Notes: generated by a model from the letters alone, not told the origin. Positions 1 through 10,134 are shown, counted from the first letter of the stretch. The stretch is DNA of 64,000 nucleotides from Thermoanaerobacter kivui (GCF_000763575.1 NZ_CP009170.1:1615501-1679500); one strand, 5' to 3'. Numbers and translations: made by a program.

Positions 1-69
1 ACCATTCCTTTCTAAAAAGATAATTCTTCAGTATCCTTATCCAATTTCTTAACTTCTATCAATCCATTA

Positions 70-1461
70 CTATTTAATACATTGGATGTAATTCGAAGTA
101 AGACTATTTTTTAACATCAATACTACACACTCCACATGATACGTATAAGGGAACATATCAACAGGCTGAACTTCTATCGTTTTGTATCCATTGTCTTCAA
201 GATATCTTAAATCTCGTGCTAATGTGGAAGGATTACAAGAGACGTATACAATTTTTTTCGGATTTATTTTTATAATCGCTTCTAAAACAGGTGCGTCGCA
301 TCCTTTTCTTGGAGGATCCATTATAACTACATCTGCTTTGACTCCTTTATCAGCCAACTCAGGCATTACTTTTTCCGCATCCCCTGAAATAAATTCCACG
401 TTTTTAATGCCATTTATGTAAGCATTTCTCTTTGCGTCTTCCACTGCCTGGTGGACAGCCTCAATACCATAGACAAAGCCTGCCTTTTGTGCTGCAAACA
501 AAGATATAGTCCCTATACCACAATACACATCTATTACAGTCTCCTCACCTTTTAAATCAGCATATTCAAGGGCTTTTCCGTATAAGACTTCTGTTTGAAC
601 AGGATTTACCTGAAAAAATGACAAAGGGGATATTTCAAATTTTATGTCTTTTATATAGTCAATAATGTTATCGCTTCCGTAAATAGTTATATTTTCCTCC
701 CCCATAATCACATTAGTTTTTTTGGTATTAATATTTACTACTACACTTTTAAGCCCCTTTATCTCTTCTTTTAAAACATCAATTAGTTGTTTTTTATATG
801 GTATGTCCTTTCCACTAATCACAATAACAGCCATAACTTCCCCAGTTTTAAAAGCAACTCTTGTGACAATATGCCTTATCAGACCTTTTCCTGTTTTTTC
901 GTCATATACAGATATGTTGTATTTTCTAATCCAATTCCTTACAATCCTGGCAATCTCATCACTAATCTCATGCTGTATCATACAACTTTCCACAGGCACA
1001 ATGTTATGAGAACGAGGAGCGTAAAAACCTGTCACAGCTTTCCCTTCAACCATTCCAACTGGAAATTGTGCTTTATTTCTATACCGCTGAGGCTTTTCCA
1101 TCCCTATGGTATCGTGGACTTTAGTATACACTTTGCCTATTCTCTCTAAATTGTCTTTGACTTTTTGTGTTTTATATTTTAACTGCCCTTCGTAGCTTAA
1201 ATGCTGTAAAGAACAGCCACCGCACTTATCTGCATAAGGACATAAAAGCTCTACTCTATCATGAGACTTTTCTAATATTTCTACTACATGACCTATAACA
1301 TAATTTTTAGAAACTTTATCTATTTCGACAATGACTTTCTCTCCTGTTAAGGCTTTTTCTACAAATACAGCAACTCCTTCAATTCTTCCAACTCCTTGCC
1401 CTTCATGTGCCATATTGTCAATATATACCTCGTATTTTTCTCCTACTTTTATGTCGTGCAA
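70..1461 (-). CDS. rlmD: 23S rRNA (uracil-5-)-methyltransferase, RlmD/RumA family
   Basis: A cytosolic SAM-dependent enzyme that should form 5-methyluridine in 23S rRNA. The 463 residues carry an N-terminal TRAM RNA-binding domain (about 8-60), the Fe-S motif CPYADKCGGC with a further Cys near 160, the SAM-binding stretch DVYCGIGTIS, the motif DPPRKG and the catalytic-Cys motif YVSCNPSTLARD near the C-terminus. This is the usual family layout and length. The ATG is preceded by GGAGGCG. RlmD versus the closely related RlmCD specificity cannot be settled from the sequence alone. Confidence 0.9.
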   Translation of the reverse strand: MHDIKVGEKYEVYIDNMAHEGQGVGRIEGVAVFVEKALTGEKVIVEIDKVSKNYVIGHVVEILEKSHDRVELLCPYADKCGGCSLQHLSYEGQLKYKTQKVKDNLERIGKVYTKVHDTIGMEKPQRYRNKAQFPVGMVEGKAVTGFYAPRSHNIVPVESCMIQHEISDEIARIVRNWIRKYNISVYDEKTGKGLIRHIVTRVAFKTGEVMAVIVISGKDIPYKKQLIDVLKEEIKGLKSVVVNINTKKTNVIMGEENITIYGSDNIIDYIKDIKFEISPLSFFQVNPVQTEVLYGKALEYADLKGEETVIDVYCGIGTISLFAAQKAGFVYGIEAVHQAVEDAKRNAYINGIKNVEFISGDAEKVMPELADKGVKADVVIMDPPRKGCDAPVLEAIIKINPKKIVYVSCNPSTLARDLRYLEDNGYKTIEVQPVDMFPYTYHVECVVLMLKNSLTSNYIQCIK

Positions 1462-1535
1462 TTCAAACGCCTCCTTTTTCCCATAATTATTATACCGTTA
1501 TATAGCAAAAAAATATAGGGGTTTCCCCCTGTCAT

Positions 1536-1625
1536 TTTTGAAACATCATTATTTGCAGTTCCAATGCCCTGCTTTTGCGCAGACGCCCAAGCATCTTCTT
1601 TACCTGGTGCCTGTGGCGCTTGTAC
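1536..1625 (-). pseudogene. Fossil of a GH15 glucoamylase N-terminus
   Basis: Thirty minus-strand codons read like the mature N-terminus of a secreted clostridial GH15 glucoamylase; the core is GKEDAWASAQKQGIGTA and it ends NNDVSK, where family members continue into a VWFT-like strand. An in-frame stop lies five codons upstream and the similarity ends at the SK, so neither the signal peptide nor the catalytic domain remains. The local GC content is clearly above the AT-rich flanks. This is most simply the scar of a deleted amylolytic gene. The family call rests on remembered sequence patterns. Confidence 0.5.
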
Positions 1626-1663
1626 CGTTATACTATTATTTTATCGCAAATGATAGTATTGTG

Positions 1664-1673
1664 CAAACGTTTG
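1664..1673. promoter_or_regulatory. LacI/CcpA-type palindrome upstream of the glucoamylase fossil
   Basis: CAAACGTTTG is a perfect 10-bp palindrome with a central CG, the form typical of LacI-family operators. It lies about 40 bp upstream, on the minus strand, of the glucoamylase-like fossil, where a sugar-responsive operator would be expected. Between them is a second inverted repeat, TACTAT...ATAGTA (1631-1658). Both may be relics of the lost gene's control region. Confidence 0.4.
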
Positions 1674-1787
1674 TTATAATTTTAAACAAAAAAAATACAC
1701 TTAAAAAAGTTTATAAAAAAATCGGTTACCCTATTATTTATTATGCCATCTATATAGTATTTTATACCATTTTTCTAAAATTTTATT

Positions 1788-2204
1788 TTAATTACAACAT
1801 TTCATAAGTATATCATAAACTTCTGGCATCACTTTCTTTAAGTTAATAGGCTTTTTCTCAAGATTTGTAAAAGGATGCTCTGTATAACCCTGCGCTAAAA
1901 GCTTATTATCCTCTTTTCTTATTACATCATATAAAAATTTAAGGCGAGTCCCTTTTACAAATTCCAATCTGGTTCGTATTATTATAAGATCATCGTATAA
2001 AGCCGAAGAAAAATACTTACACTGTGCATCAATTACAGGCAACATCACATTTTTTTCTTCTAAGCTTCTGTAAGACATTCCTAAAGAGCGAAAAAATTCA
2101 GTCCTTCCAATTTCAAACCAGTTGAAATAATTGGCATAGTAAACTATGCCCATTTTGTCAGTCTCTCCATAGCGGACCCTTATTTCAGCATCCCATACAT
2201 ACAC
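1788..2204 (-). CDS. Acyl-CoA thioesterase, YbgC/FadM hot-dog family
   Basis: A small hot-dog-fold thioesterase, likely hydrolysing short-chain acyl-CoA in the cytosol. The family signature RVRYGETDKMGIVYYANYF is near the N-terminus and includes the Asp equivalent to the catalytic Asp of 4-hydroxybenzoyl-CoA thioesterases. A longer reading frame extends to 2231, but the GTG at 2204 sits seven bases after AGAGGTGA and gives the usual length of about 138 residues. The start lies just past the pyruvate kinase terminator, so expression probably depends on read-through or a weak internal promoter. Confidence 0.82.
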   Translation of the reverse strand: MYVWDAEIRVRYGETDKMGIVYYANYFNWFEIGRTEFFRSLGMSYRSLEEKNVMLPVIDAQCKYFSSALYDDLIIIRTRLEFVKGTRLKFLYDVIRKEDNKLLAQGYTEHPFTNLEKKPINLKKVMPEVYDILMKCCN

Positions 2205-2212
2205 ATAAATCA

Positions 2213-2249
2213 CCTCTAAAAACAAAGACAAGAAAAACTCTTGTCTTTA
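2213..2249 (-). terminator. Terminator after pyruvate kinase
   Basis: A 9-bp stem, AAGACAAGA (2225-2233) with TCTTGTCTT (2239-2247), overlaps the pyk stop codon. Downstream on the minus strand the RNA continues UGUUUUUAG. It fits an intrinsic terminator closing the pfkA-pyk unit. Confidence 0.75.
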
Positions 2250-3998
2250 CTTTATATTTACAATTCCTTTATACACAAATCCCCTAACAGTATCAACTGT
2301 CACAGTCATACCATCTTTTAGTTTGGAAGTTGCCCCTTCACACCCCACAATCACAGGAATGCCTAAGTTCAACCCTACGATAGCTGCATGGGATGTGAGG
2401 CCACCTTCCTCTGCTATTATAGCAGAGGCTTTTTCTATAAGAGGCATAAAGTCTCTCTCTGTTTTTGTAGTCACTATTATGTCTCCTTCTCTGAATTTGT
2501 CTTTATCTTTGTTGCCGTCGTTAATTACACATACGACTCCTGTTTTAGATTTAGACCCTATTCCTATGCCTCTTAAAAGAACATCCCCTACTATATGTAC
2601 TTTGAGCATATTTGTGGTACCCGTCATGGCAACAGGAATACCTGCTGAAATTACAACAATATCACCGTTTCTTATAAGACCTGCTTTTAAAGCACTTTGA
2701 ACAGCCACATCTATCATCTCATCTGTAGTTGACACTTCTTCTGTCACTAATGGATATACTCCCCAAACTATAGAAAGTTTTCTTGCAACAATTTCACTGG
2801 GAGTAGTAGCAATTATCGGAGCAGCAGGTCTGTACCTTGATACCATTCTCGCTGTATAGCCTGACGTAGTACAAGTTATTATAGCAGCTGCCCCTATCTC
2901 TCGTGCTGTAGTACAAGTAGCATGACTAATAGCATTTGTAATAGAGATGTTTGCATCTATATTTCTTTCTACGACGTCTCTATACCCAACGTATGCTTCT
3001 GTTTTTTCTGCAATTTTTGCCATTGTTTCAAAAGCTTCTATAGGATATTTCCCTTGTGCTGTCTCTCCTGACAACATTATAGCATCTGTGCCATCAAGTA
3101 TAGCGTTTGCTACATCTGTCACTTCTGCCCTTGTAGGCCTTGGGTTTCTCATCATAGAATCCAACATTTGAGTTGCAGTAATCACTGGTTTTCCTGCTTT
3201 ATTGCATTTTTCTATAATCATTTTCTGAACGATCGGTATTTCTTCAAGAGGAATTTCAACACCTAAATCTCCACGAGCCACCATTATGCCATCTGAAACT
3301 TTTATAATTTCATCTATATTTTCTACACCTTCACGGTTTTCTATTTTTGCAATAATCAAAATATGGTCTGCTTTATTCTCTTCTAAAAGCCTCCTTATCG
3401 CCAAAACATCTGAAGCTTTTCTAACAAAAGACGCTGCAATCATATCAATGCCTTTTTTTATTCCAAATTCGATATCCTCTACGTCTTTTTGAGTTAAAGG
3501 TGGAAGATTAAGTTTTACACCCGGAACATTTACTCCCTTGTGGTCTTTTACAGGTCCAGAATTTTCTACAACACAAATAATATCTTCCCCTTTAATATCT
3601 GTGACCTTTAAAGAAATTAATCCATCATCAATAAGAATGCGACTACCTCTTTCTACATCTTGAGGTAATCCCTTATATGATACACTGCATATGGTTTCGT
3701 CTCCTAATACCTCTCTTGTCGTAATAATGAAGGTTTGTCCTTCTTTTAATTCCACTCCACCATTTTTAAATTTCCCTGTTCTTATCTCTGGACCTTTTGT
3801 ATCTAATAAAATAGCAACAGGCAGCTTTAACTCTTCTCTTATCTTTTTAATGTTGTCAATTCTTGCTCCATGCTCTTCAAAATCTCCGTGTGAAAAGTTT
3901 AAACGGGCGACATTTAAACCTTTTTCAATTAATTTTCTTAATATGTTATAGTCTTCACTGGCAGGTCCTATCGTACAGACGATTTTTGTTCTTCGCAT
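2247..3998 (-). CDS. pyk: Pyruvate kinase with C-terminal PEP-utiliser domain
   Basis: Converts PEP and ADP to pyruvate and ATP, the last step of glycolysis. The 583 residues start with RRTKIVCTIGPAS, contain ATQMLDSM and the regulatory C-terminal domain, then add about 100 residues with GGLTSHAAIVGLNLGIPVIVG, the PEP-utiliser mobile domain containing the TSHAAI histidine. This two-part form is typical of Bacillus and thermophilic clostridia; the extra domain is not required for catalysis in studied enzymes. The gene lies 21 bp downstream of pfkA in the same direction, making a glycolytic operon. Confidence 0.96.
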   Translation of the reverse strand: MRRTKIVCTIGPASEDYNILRKLIEKGLNVARLNFSHGDFEEHGARIDNIKKIREELKLPVAILLDTKGPEIRTGKFKNGGVELKEGQTFIITTREVLGDETICSVSYKGLPQDVERGSRILIDDGLISLKVTDIKGEDIICVVENSGPVKDHKGVNVPGVKLNLPPLTQKDVEDIEFGIKKGIDMIAASFVRKASDVLAIRRLLEENKADHILIIAKIENREGVENIDEIIKVSDGIMVARGDLGVEIPLEEIPIVQKMIIEKCNKAGKPVITATQMLDSMMRNPRPTRAEVTDVANAILDGTDAIMLSGETAQGKYPIEAFETMAKIAEKTEAYVGYRDVVERNIDANISITNAISHATCTTAREIGAAAIITCTTSGYTARMVSRYRPAAPIIATTPSEIVARKLSIVWGVYPLVTEEVSTTDEMIDVAVQSALKAGLIRNGDIVVISAGIPVAMTGTTNMLKVHIVGDVLLRGIGIGSKSKTGVVCVINDGNKDKDKFREGDIIVTTKTERDFMPLIEKASAIIAEEGGLTSHAAIVGLNLGIPVIVGCEGATSKLKDGMTVTVDTVRGFVYKGIVNIK

Positions 3999-4019
3999 AT
4001 CTTCACTCCCTAATCATTT

Positions 4020-4985
4020 TTATATAGACAAAATTTTGCTCAATTCATACAATTTTCTGTTAAACTCTTTCTTCATAGAGAGAGCTTCGTCTATATCATC
4101 ATCCACAATTTGATTATTTCGTATGCTTATTATCCTTTTTGTCTTGTTTTCCAAAAGTAATTCTACAGCTCTTGCTCCCATTTGGCTTGCCAGCACTCTG
4201 TCCATCACTGTCGGAGCTCCACCTCTTTGAATGTGTCCCAAAATAGTATACCTTAAATCCAATTTAGGTAACCTCTCCTTAATCATTTTTGCAAGTTCTG
4301 GAGCACTCATAACTCCTTCTGCAAGGACAATTATATGATGAAGTTTACCTCTTTTTATCCCATAAGTAATTTTATCGCAAAGTTCATCAATGCTCCACTC
4401 CACCTCAGGGAGTATAATCATTTCTGCTCCTCCTGCTACACCAGCATACAAAGCAATGTAACCCGCATTTCTTCCCATCACTTCTATTATATTTGCTCTT
4501 TCATGAGAAGTAGCTGTATCTCTTATTTTATTTATTGCATCAATAACCGTATTACACGCTGTATCAAAACCTATTGTATAATCAGTACAAGGAATGTCAT
4601 TATCAATTGTTCCAGGAATTCCAATAGTATTTACATTCCACTCTTCACTCAAAAGTTGGGCTCCTCTGAAAGACCCATCTCCTCCAATAACTACTAAACC
4701 TTCTATTCCGTGTTTTTGAAGAGTTTCATAAGCTTTTTTTCGCACTTCTTTTTTCTTGAATTCTTCACATCTGGCAGTCCTCAAAATAGTACCGCCTTTT
4801 TGCAATATATCTCCTACAGAAGAAAGGTTTAGGTCAATAACTTCATCCTCTACTAAACCTGCAAATCCTCTCATGATTCCCTTTACTTTAAGCCCATAAT
4901 AAATTCCTGTTCTTACCACAGCCCTTATGGCTGCGTTCATCCCTGGTGCATCTCCACCACTTGTAAGTATCCCAATTGTTTTCAT
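4020..4985 (-). CDS. pfkA: ATP-dependent 6-phosphofructokinase
   Basis: Phosphorylates fructose 6-phosphate to fructose 1,6-bisphosphate. The 321 residues begin [22 protein letters not shown] (nucleotide-binding Gly11 region) and carry GGDGSFRGA and the catalytic motif [20 protein letters not shown], with Gly rather than Asp at position 104 (GGDGS), the mark of ATP-type enzymes. The length matches the short allosteric bacterial type. It is cotranscribed with pyk. Confidence 0.96.
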   Translation of the reverse strand: MKTIGILTSGGDAPGMNAAIRAVVRTGIYYGLKVKGIMRGFAGLVEDEVIDLNLSSVGDILQKGGTILRTARCEEFKKKEVRKKAYETLQKHGIEGLVVIGGDGSFRGAQLLSEEWNVNTIGIPGTIDNDIPCTDYTIGFDTACNTVIDAINKIRDTATSHERANIIEVMGRNAGYIALYAGVAGGAEMIILPEVEWSIDELCDKITYGIKRGKLHHIIVLAEGVMSAPELAKMIKERLPKLDLRYTILGHIQRGGAPTVMDRVLASQMGARAVELLLENKTKRIISIRNNQIVDDDIDEALSMKKEFNRKLYELSKILSI

Positions 4986-5063
4986 ACTTTACCTCCTCAT
5001 TTTAACCCGCATGGACTTTACTAGTCCCGTTTTTGTTAAAACGCCCTTTTGGGGCAAAAAAAA

Positions 5064-5261
5064 TCATAATCCGTATTCAATAATAATGCTTTGAGCATCC
5101 GGCGCTTCCGCCCTTGGTACTAAAACCTCACAGTAAGATCTTTTTTTATCTATCTTTTTATTAAGTGGACGTAATTTTACCAAAAAGCCCTCTTTTGTTA
5201 AAACATCTTTGACTTTTTCTGCTGTCTGCATGTCATGTGCCATATATACGACCGTCCACAT
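5064..5261 (-). CDS. Hypothetical 65-residue protein between dnaE and pfkA
   Basis: Not assigned to a family with confidence. The product is small and soluble, with no signal peptide or membrane segment. It starts MWTVVYMAHDMQTAEKVKDVL, has a basic middle (LRPLNKKIDKKRSYCEVLVPR) and ends EAPDAQSIIIEYGL. The pattern of an alpha/beta unit followed by a strand with a single Cys recalls DUF2007-like signal-transduction domains, but this is a guess. It has the same direction and tight placement as its neighbours, and the ATG follows AAGGAGGCC. Confidence 0.7.
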   Translation of the reverse strand: MWTVVYMAHDMQTAEKVKDVLTKEGFLVKLRPLNKKIDKKRSYCEVLVPRAEAPDAQSIIIEYGL

Positions 5262-5361
5262 AAAATGGCCTCCTTAGTATTTCTAAATCATATTTTAATC
5301 TATTTTTATCCTCTTATCAACATAAAAATTTGTAATCTGCCCTTTCGACAGAACATTTTTA

Positions 5362-8300
5362 TCATATTACTTTGACATTCTCTTTTCCTAAAACAGCATA
5401 TAACTGTTTAAACAATTCATTACTTCCGTTCACCCACAGGTCTCTGTTGGCTGCAAACAATTTTTGATTGTTCAATCTAAGCAGTACAGGCATATTGCCT
5501 TGATTGTTTTTTAATATTTGCTTAACAACTTCAATCTTTGTAGAATCCTCTAAATTTAAATAAAGTTTTTTAGTTATCACTTGAGTAAGCAGTTTTATTT
5601 CATCACACAATATTTTAGGGTCTTCCTCTTCCTTAAAACTTACTTTTCCTTTTATAACAACAGGAGTATCCTCTTTTAATATACTTGCATATTTTTCATA
5701 GACGGTTGGAAAAACTATCACTTCAATAGTCCCGTACAAGTCTTCAATTGTCACAAAAGCCATGACATTATTGTTTTTAGTAAACGTGACTTTTTTACTT
5801 GCTACAACTCCTACAATCACCACTTCCTGATTGTCCTGAATCTTCTTTTCGGTAATTTCTTCTTCAGTAAATTTAAAATCAAGCGTGGTAAGGTTAGTTA
5901 TTTTTGGAATATCTTCTATATATTCTTCTAAAGGATGCCCACTTATATAAAGCCCCAATGTTTCTTTTTCCATTGAAAGTAACTTATTTTTAGGAAATTC
6001 CTCTATATCCGGGAGATTAAAATTTACAACGTGTCCTTGTTGTTCAACCTCAAATAAAGAAATTTGACCGCTCAGATTGTTATCTTTGTTTTTGCGAATA
6101 TCTTCCATTAATCTCTCATACACCGAAAGAAGCTGTGACCTGTAAACACCGAAAGAACTAAATGCTCCTGCTTTTATCAAACTTTCAATCGCTTTTTTAT
6201 TTAATTGGCTGTCCTGCATTCTTTCAAAAAAGTCAATGACAGACTTAAATTTGCCATTTTTTTCTCTTTCATTCACTATTTCCAGTGTCATATTTAATCC
6301 TACGTTTTTCACTGCACTAAGCCCAAACCTTATCTTATCATCTACTACAGTGAAATAAGAATAGCTTTCATTTATATCAGGTGGTAATACCTCTATGCCC
6401 ATTTTTTTGCATACTTGTACATAAAATGCAACTTTATCTAAATTATCAACAAAACTGTTCAAAAGAGCTGCCATAAATTCCACTGGATAATATCTTTTTA
6501 AATAAGCAGTTTGATATGCTATAACTGCATAGGCAGCAGCATGAGATTTATTAAAAGCGTAGTTTGCAAATTCCATCATTTCGTCAAAGAGTTTATTAGC
6601 AGTCTGTTCATCTAATCCTTTTCTCAAAGCTCCCGGTACTATGACATTGCCATTTTCATCTACAATGCCATAGATAAAATTCTTCCGCTCTTCTTCCATT
6701 ACATTCATTTTTTTCTTTGCCATAGCACGCCTTACAAGGTCTGACCTGCCAAGCGAGTAACCTGCAAGGTCTCTAACTATTTGCATTACCTGCTCTTGAT
6801 ATACCATACATCCATAAGTCACATCTAAAATTGGTTTGAGAAGTGGGTGGTCGTAAACTATATTTTCGGGATGGTTTCTGTTAGCAAGATATCTCGGTAT
6901 TTGGTCCATGGGCCCAGGACGATAGAGAGAAATTCCTGCTATTATATCCTCAAGATTTTTAGGCTTTAACTCTGTCATAAATTGTTTCATTCCTGAAGAC
7001 TCTAACTGGAAGACTCCTTCTGTCTCCCCTCTTCCTATAAGTTCGTAAACCTCAGGGTCATCGTATTCCATAGAATCAAGGTCTATGGTTACGCCTTTAT
7101 TTTTTTTGACCATTTCAATGGTATCTCTTATCACTGTCAACGTCCTTAAGCCTAAAAAATCCATTTTTAAAAGTCCTAATTCCTCAAGAACTGACATAGG
7201 AAACTGTGTCACTATAGAATCTTCATTTTTTTGAAGAGGAACATATTTAACAAGAGGTTCTTTAGATATCACAACACCTGCCGCATGAGTAGAAGCATGT
7301 CTTGGAAGTCCTTCTAAAGATTTAGATATATCAATAAGCTGTTTAACCCTTTCATCTTTTTCGTAAAGGGCTCTAAGTTCTGGGTTTAAAGACAAAGCCT
7401 TGTTAATAGTCATACCTAATTCAAAAGGAATCATTTTTGCAATGGCATCTACTTCAGCATAAGGATAATTTAAAGCCCTTCCAACATCCCTTATAACTGC
7501 TCTTGCTGCCATTGTACCAAAGGTTATAATCTGGGCAACGTTATCTTTGCCATATTTTCTCACAACATAGTCAATTACTTCTTGCCTTCTCTCATAGCAA
7601 AAATCAGAATCAATATCAGGCATACTAACCCTTTCCGGATTTAAAAACCTTTCAAAAAGCAAATTGTACTTTAAGGGGTCCACATTTGTTATGCCTAAAC
7701 AATAAGCCACAAGACTTCCTGCTGCAGAACCTCTTCCTGGTCCCGTCATAATCCCGTTGTCTTTTGCAAACTTTATAAAGTCCCACACTATGAGGAAATA
7801 ATCCACATATCCCATCTGGTTTATTACAGAAAGCTCATAATTTAACCTTTCAATTGCTTCTTCACTGGGATTTTTGTAACGTCTTTTCAAACCTTCAAAA
7901 CACAAATTTCTTAAATATTCATAAGAATCAACGCCTTCTGGCAAATCGTATTTGGGCAATTTCGTCTTATTAAACTCAAATTCTACATTGCACATGTCTG
8001 CAATCTTCTCAGTATTTTCAATGGCCTCTTTACAACAAGAAAAAAGATTCTCCATCTCTTCTGGAGATTTTAAATAAAATTCATCAGTTGGAAAAGACAT
8101 GCGATCTTCATCATCAATTGTCTTCCCTGTTTGAATGCACAAAAGCACTTCATGAGCTTTTGCGTCTTTTTTTTCAAGATAGTGTACATCATTAGTAGCA
8201 ACTAAAGGTATTCCTGTCTCTTTGGATAGTCTTATAAGCTCTTTATTTACCTTTTGCTGCTCTAAAATTCCATGGTCCTGCAGTTCTAAATAAAAATTCC

Positions 8301-8799
8301 CTCGTCCAAAAATAGAGTCGTAAAAAAGTGCTGCCTCTTTCGCTTTTTCATACTCACCTCTTAAAATATGAGAAGGCACTTCTCCGGCAAGGCAAGCACT
8401 TAACGCAATGAGGCCCTCACTGTGGTCTTTTAAAAACTGTTTATCTACTCTTGGTTTATAATAAAATCCCTCGATTGAGGCTACAGAAACTATTTTCATC
8501 AGATTTTCATATCCTGTCATATCTTTTGCCAACAAAACTAAATGATAATTTTCATTGTCTATGCCGTATTCTCTATCATACATGCTTCTTGGAGCAACAT
8601 AAATTTCACAGCCTATTATTGGCTTTATACCTTGGGACACAGCTTCCTTGTAAAAATCTATGGCTCCATACATAACACCATGGTCGGTAATCGCTATGGC
8701 TTTCATGTTTAATTCTTTTGTCTTAGCTATCAAATCCTTGATTCTACAAGAACCGTCTAATAAACTGTATTCAGAGTGGATGTGTAAATGCACAAACAT
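5362..8799 (-). CDS. dnaE: DNA polymerase III alpha subunit
   Basis: Replicative DNA polymerase of the DnaE type (1145 residues). The N-terminal PHP domain opens with FVHLHIHSEYSLLDGS; the polymerase core contains GPGRGSAAGSLVAY, the two-aspartate motif MPDIDSDF (near residue 395) and the third-aspartate motif LLKMDFLGLR. A helix-hairpin-helix region and an OB-fold (VVIVGVVASKKVTF onward, near 1000) follow. Firmicutes usually also have PolC as the main polymerase, so this copy may be DnaE1-like in an accessory or leading role. It lies 10 bp downstream of the CBS/DRTGG gene. Confidence 0.96.
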   Translation of the reverse strand: MFVHLHIHSEYSLLDGSCRIKDLIAKTKELNMKAIAITDHGVMYGAIDFYKEAVSQGIKPIIGCEIYVAPRSMYDREYGIDNENYHLVLLAKDMTGYENLMKIVSVASIEGFYYKPRVDKQFLKDHSEGLIALSACLAGEVPSHILRGEYEKAKEAALFYDSIFGRGNFYLELQDHGILEQQKVNKELIRLSKETGIPLVATNDVHYLEKKDAKAHEVLLCIQTGKTIDDEDRMSFPTDEFYLKSPEEMENLFSCCKEAIENTEKIADMCNVEFEFNKTKLPKYDLPEGVDSYEYLRNLCFEGLKRRYKNPSEEAIERLNYELSVINQMGYVDYFLIVWDFIKFAKDNGIMTGPGRGSAAGSLVAYCLGITNVDPLKYNLLFERFLNPERVSMPDIDSDFCYERRQEVIDYVVRKYGKDNVAQIITFGTMAARAVIRDVGRALNYPYAEVDAIAKMIPFELGMTINKALSLNPELRALYEKDERVKQLIDISKSLEGLPRHASTHAAGVVISKEPLVKYVPLQKNEDSIVTQFPMSVLEELGLLKMDFLGLRTLTVIRDTIEMVKKNKGVTIDLDSMEYDDPEVYELIGRGETEGVFQLESSGMKQFMTELKPKNLEDIIAGISLYRPGPMDQIPRYLANRNHPENIVYDHPLLKPILDVTYGCMVYQEQVMQIVRDLAGYSLGRSDLVRRAMAKKKMNVMEEERKNFIYGIVDENGNVIVPGALRKGLDEQTANKLFDEMMEFANYAFNKSHAAAYAVIAYQTAYLKRYYPVEFMAALLNSFVDNLDKVAFYVQVCKKMGIEVLPPDINESYSYFTVVDDKIRFGLSAVKNVGLNMTLEIVNEREKNGKFKSVIDFFERMQDSQLNKKAIESLIKAGAFSSFGVYRSQLLSVYERLMEDIRKNKDNNLSGQISLFEVEQQGHVVNFNLPDIEEFPKNKLLSMEKETLGLYISGHPLEEYIEDIPKITNLTTLDFKFTEEEITEKKIQDNQEVVIVGVVASKKVTFTKNNNVMAFVTIEDLYGTIEVIVFPTVYEKYASILKEDTPVVIKGKVSFKEEEDPKILCDEIKLLTQVITKKLYLNLEDSTKIEVVKQILKNNQGNMPVLLRLNNQKLFAANRDLWVNGSNELFKQLYAVLGKENVKVI

Positions 8800-8809
8800 A
8801 ATCTATCAC

Positions 8810-10117
8810 CTAAGTCATCTTTATTCTTTTTAACAACCTCAGAGACATCAATGCCTTTGCAATCTCTTCCTTGTCGTGAATAATCTGTATATCCAATTTA
8901 CTAAAATTGTTGCTCACTTCTATCACTTTTGCAAAGACCTCAATCACTTGCTCAGGATGTATAGGCTTTATAAAGTATACAGAAAAATTATCCACTACAG
9001 CATCGTACCGTTTATTTCGCGTTATGGCAAAAATGCCAGACTCGCACATCAACATCATTAAAGCGCTACTGCTCACCGTTCCAAATTGGTTTATCATGTT
9101 AGAAGGAATCTTCCCTTTAAACTTAACCCCATTCTCTATCCTTTCCATATCAAAATCTTTAAATATAGTATCTTGAATGGCTTCACTAATTTGGGGCTGC
9201 TTAGACATATAATGTAAAGCCTTAATGACATCTTCTCTGCTTACAAGCCCTATTAACTCTTTTCCTCTCGTCACTGGCAAAATTTCTACGTTCCACCATA
9301 TCATTAGATGAGCAGCGTAGGAAAGAGTAGTAGTATCAGTAACAAAAACAGGATTTTGTGTCATTATACTGCCAATTTTGTCTTCATCTGAAGCTGTCGC
9401 AACATCCCTTGAAGTAACCATACCCACTAATATTCCTTTAGAATCCACAACAGGATACCTTGTATGCTTAGTTTCAGCGTATAATCTTTTCCAATCTCTT
9501 ACAGTTTGCTGTGTCGTCATATAAACCGGATTATATGTCATCACATCGCTTACATAAAGAATTTTTTTGCGTGTCATGCTTTCATTAATAGCTTTATTTA
9601 TAAGAGTCGCGACCGTAAAAGTATCGTACGATGTAGAAATGAGAGGCAAAGAAAGCTTATCCGCCAATTCTTTTATGTGGGGTAGAGTATCAAACCCTCC
9701 TGTAATCATTACAGCAGCTCCTGCTTTTAAAGCAGCCTCTTGAGCATCTTCTCTATTTCCCAAAATCACAAGGTCTCCTGGCGTTATGTACTTTACCATC
9801 TCATCAATGGTCATAGCACCGATTAAAAATTTGTGAAGTTCCATGTCCATGCCACCATGACCACCTAAAACTACCCCTTCCACCACATTTGTAACAACTT
9901 CGTATGTAAGACGGTCAAAATATCTATCTTTTTGTTTCCTCCTTATAGTTCCTACCCTTGGAATCGTAGTCACAAGCATCAAATTTTCCGCATCTTTTAT
10001 TGCTTTGTACGCTGTTCCTTCACTGATATGAAGAGTTTGTGCAAGTCCTCTTACAGAAATTTTTGTTCCTTCTGGTAAATTTTTAATATACTCTAATACA
10101 ATTTCATTTTTTGTCAT
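8810..10117 (-). CDS. ytoI: CBS/DRTGG-domain regulator, YtoI-like
   Basis: A predicted nucleotide-sensing regulator. It has an N-terminal helix-turn-helix (VRGLAQTLHISEGTAYKAI), a DRTGG domain (about 70-185), two CBS repeats (about 195-305, for example YPVVDSKGILVGMVTSRDV and EILPVTRGKELIGLVSRED) and a C-terminal hot-dog-like domain ending KALMSLRLLKRIK. This order matches B. subtilis YtoI, whose role is not known in detail. The ATG at 10117 sits about nine bases from AAAGGATG and is preferred over one three codons upstream. Confidence 0.85.
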   Translation of the reverse strand: MTKNEIVLEYIKNLPEGTKISVRGLAQTLHISEGTAYKAIKDAENLMLVTTIPRVGTIRRKQKDRYFDRLTYEVVTNVVEGVVLGGHGGMDMELHKFLIGAMTIDEMVKYITPGDLVILGNREDAQEAALKAGAAVMITGGFDTLPHIKELADKLSLPLISTSYDTFTVATLINKAINESMTRKKILYVSDVMTYNPVYMTTQQTVRDWKRLYAETKHTRYPVVDSKGILVGMVTSRDVATASDEDKIGSIMTQNPVFVTDTTTLSYAAHLMIWWNVEILPVTRGKELIGLVSREDVIKALHYMSKQPQISEAIQDTIFKDFDMERIENGVKFKGKIPSNMINQFGTVSSSALMMLMCESGIFAITRNKRYDAVVDNFSVYFIKPIHPEQVIEVFAKVIEVSNNFSKLDIQIIHDKEEIAKALMSLRLLKRIKMT

Positions 10118-10134
10118 AACTATCATCCTTTATA

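Noticed and set aside
1538-1807. Plus-strand ORF of 89 codons
   Set aside because: No ribosome site and low-complexity sequence; it is antisense to the glucoamylase-like fossil, whose minus-strand frame reads far better.
5036-5060. Possible terminator GCCC/GGGC behind the 65-residue ORF
   Set aside because: Only a four-base stem and a weak T run; pfkA follows closely in the same direction, so read-through is as likely.
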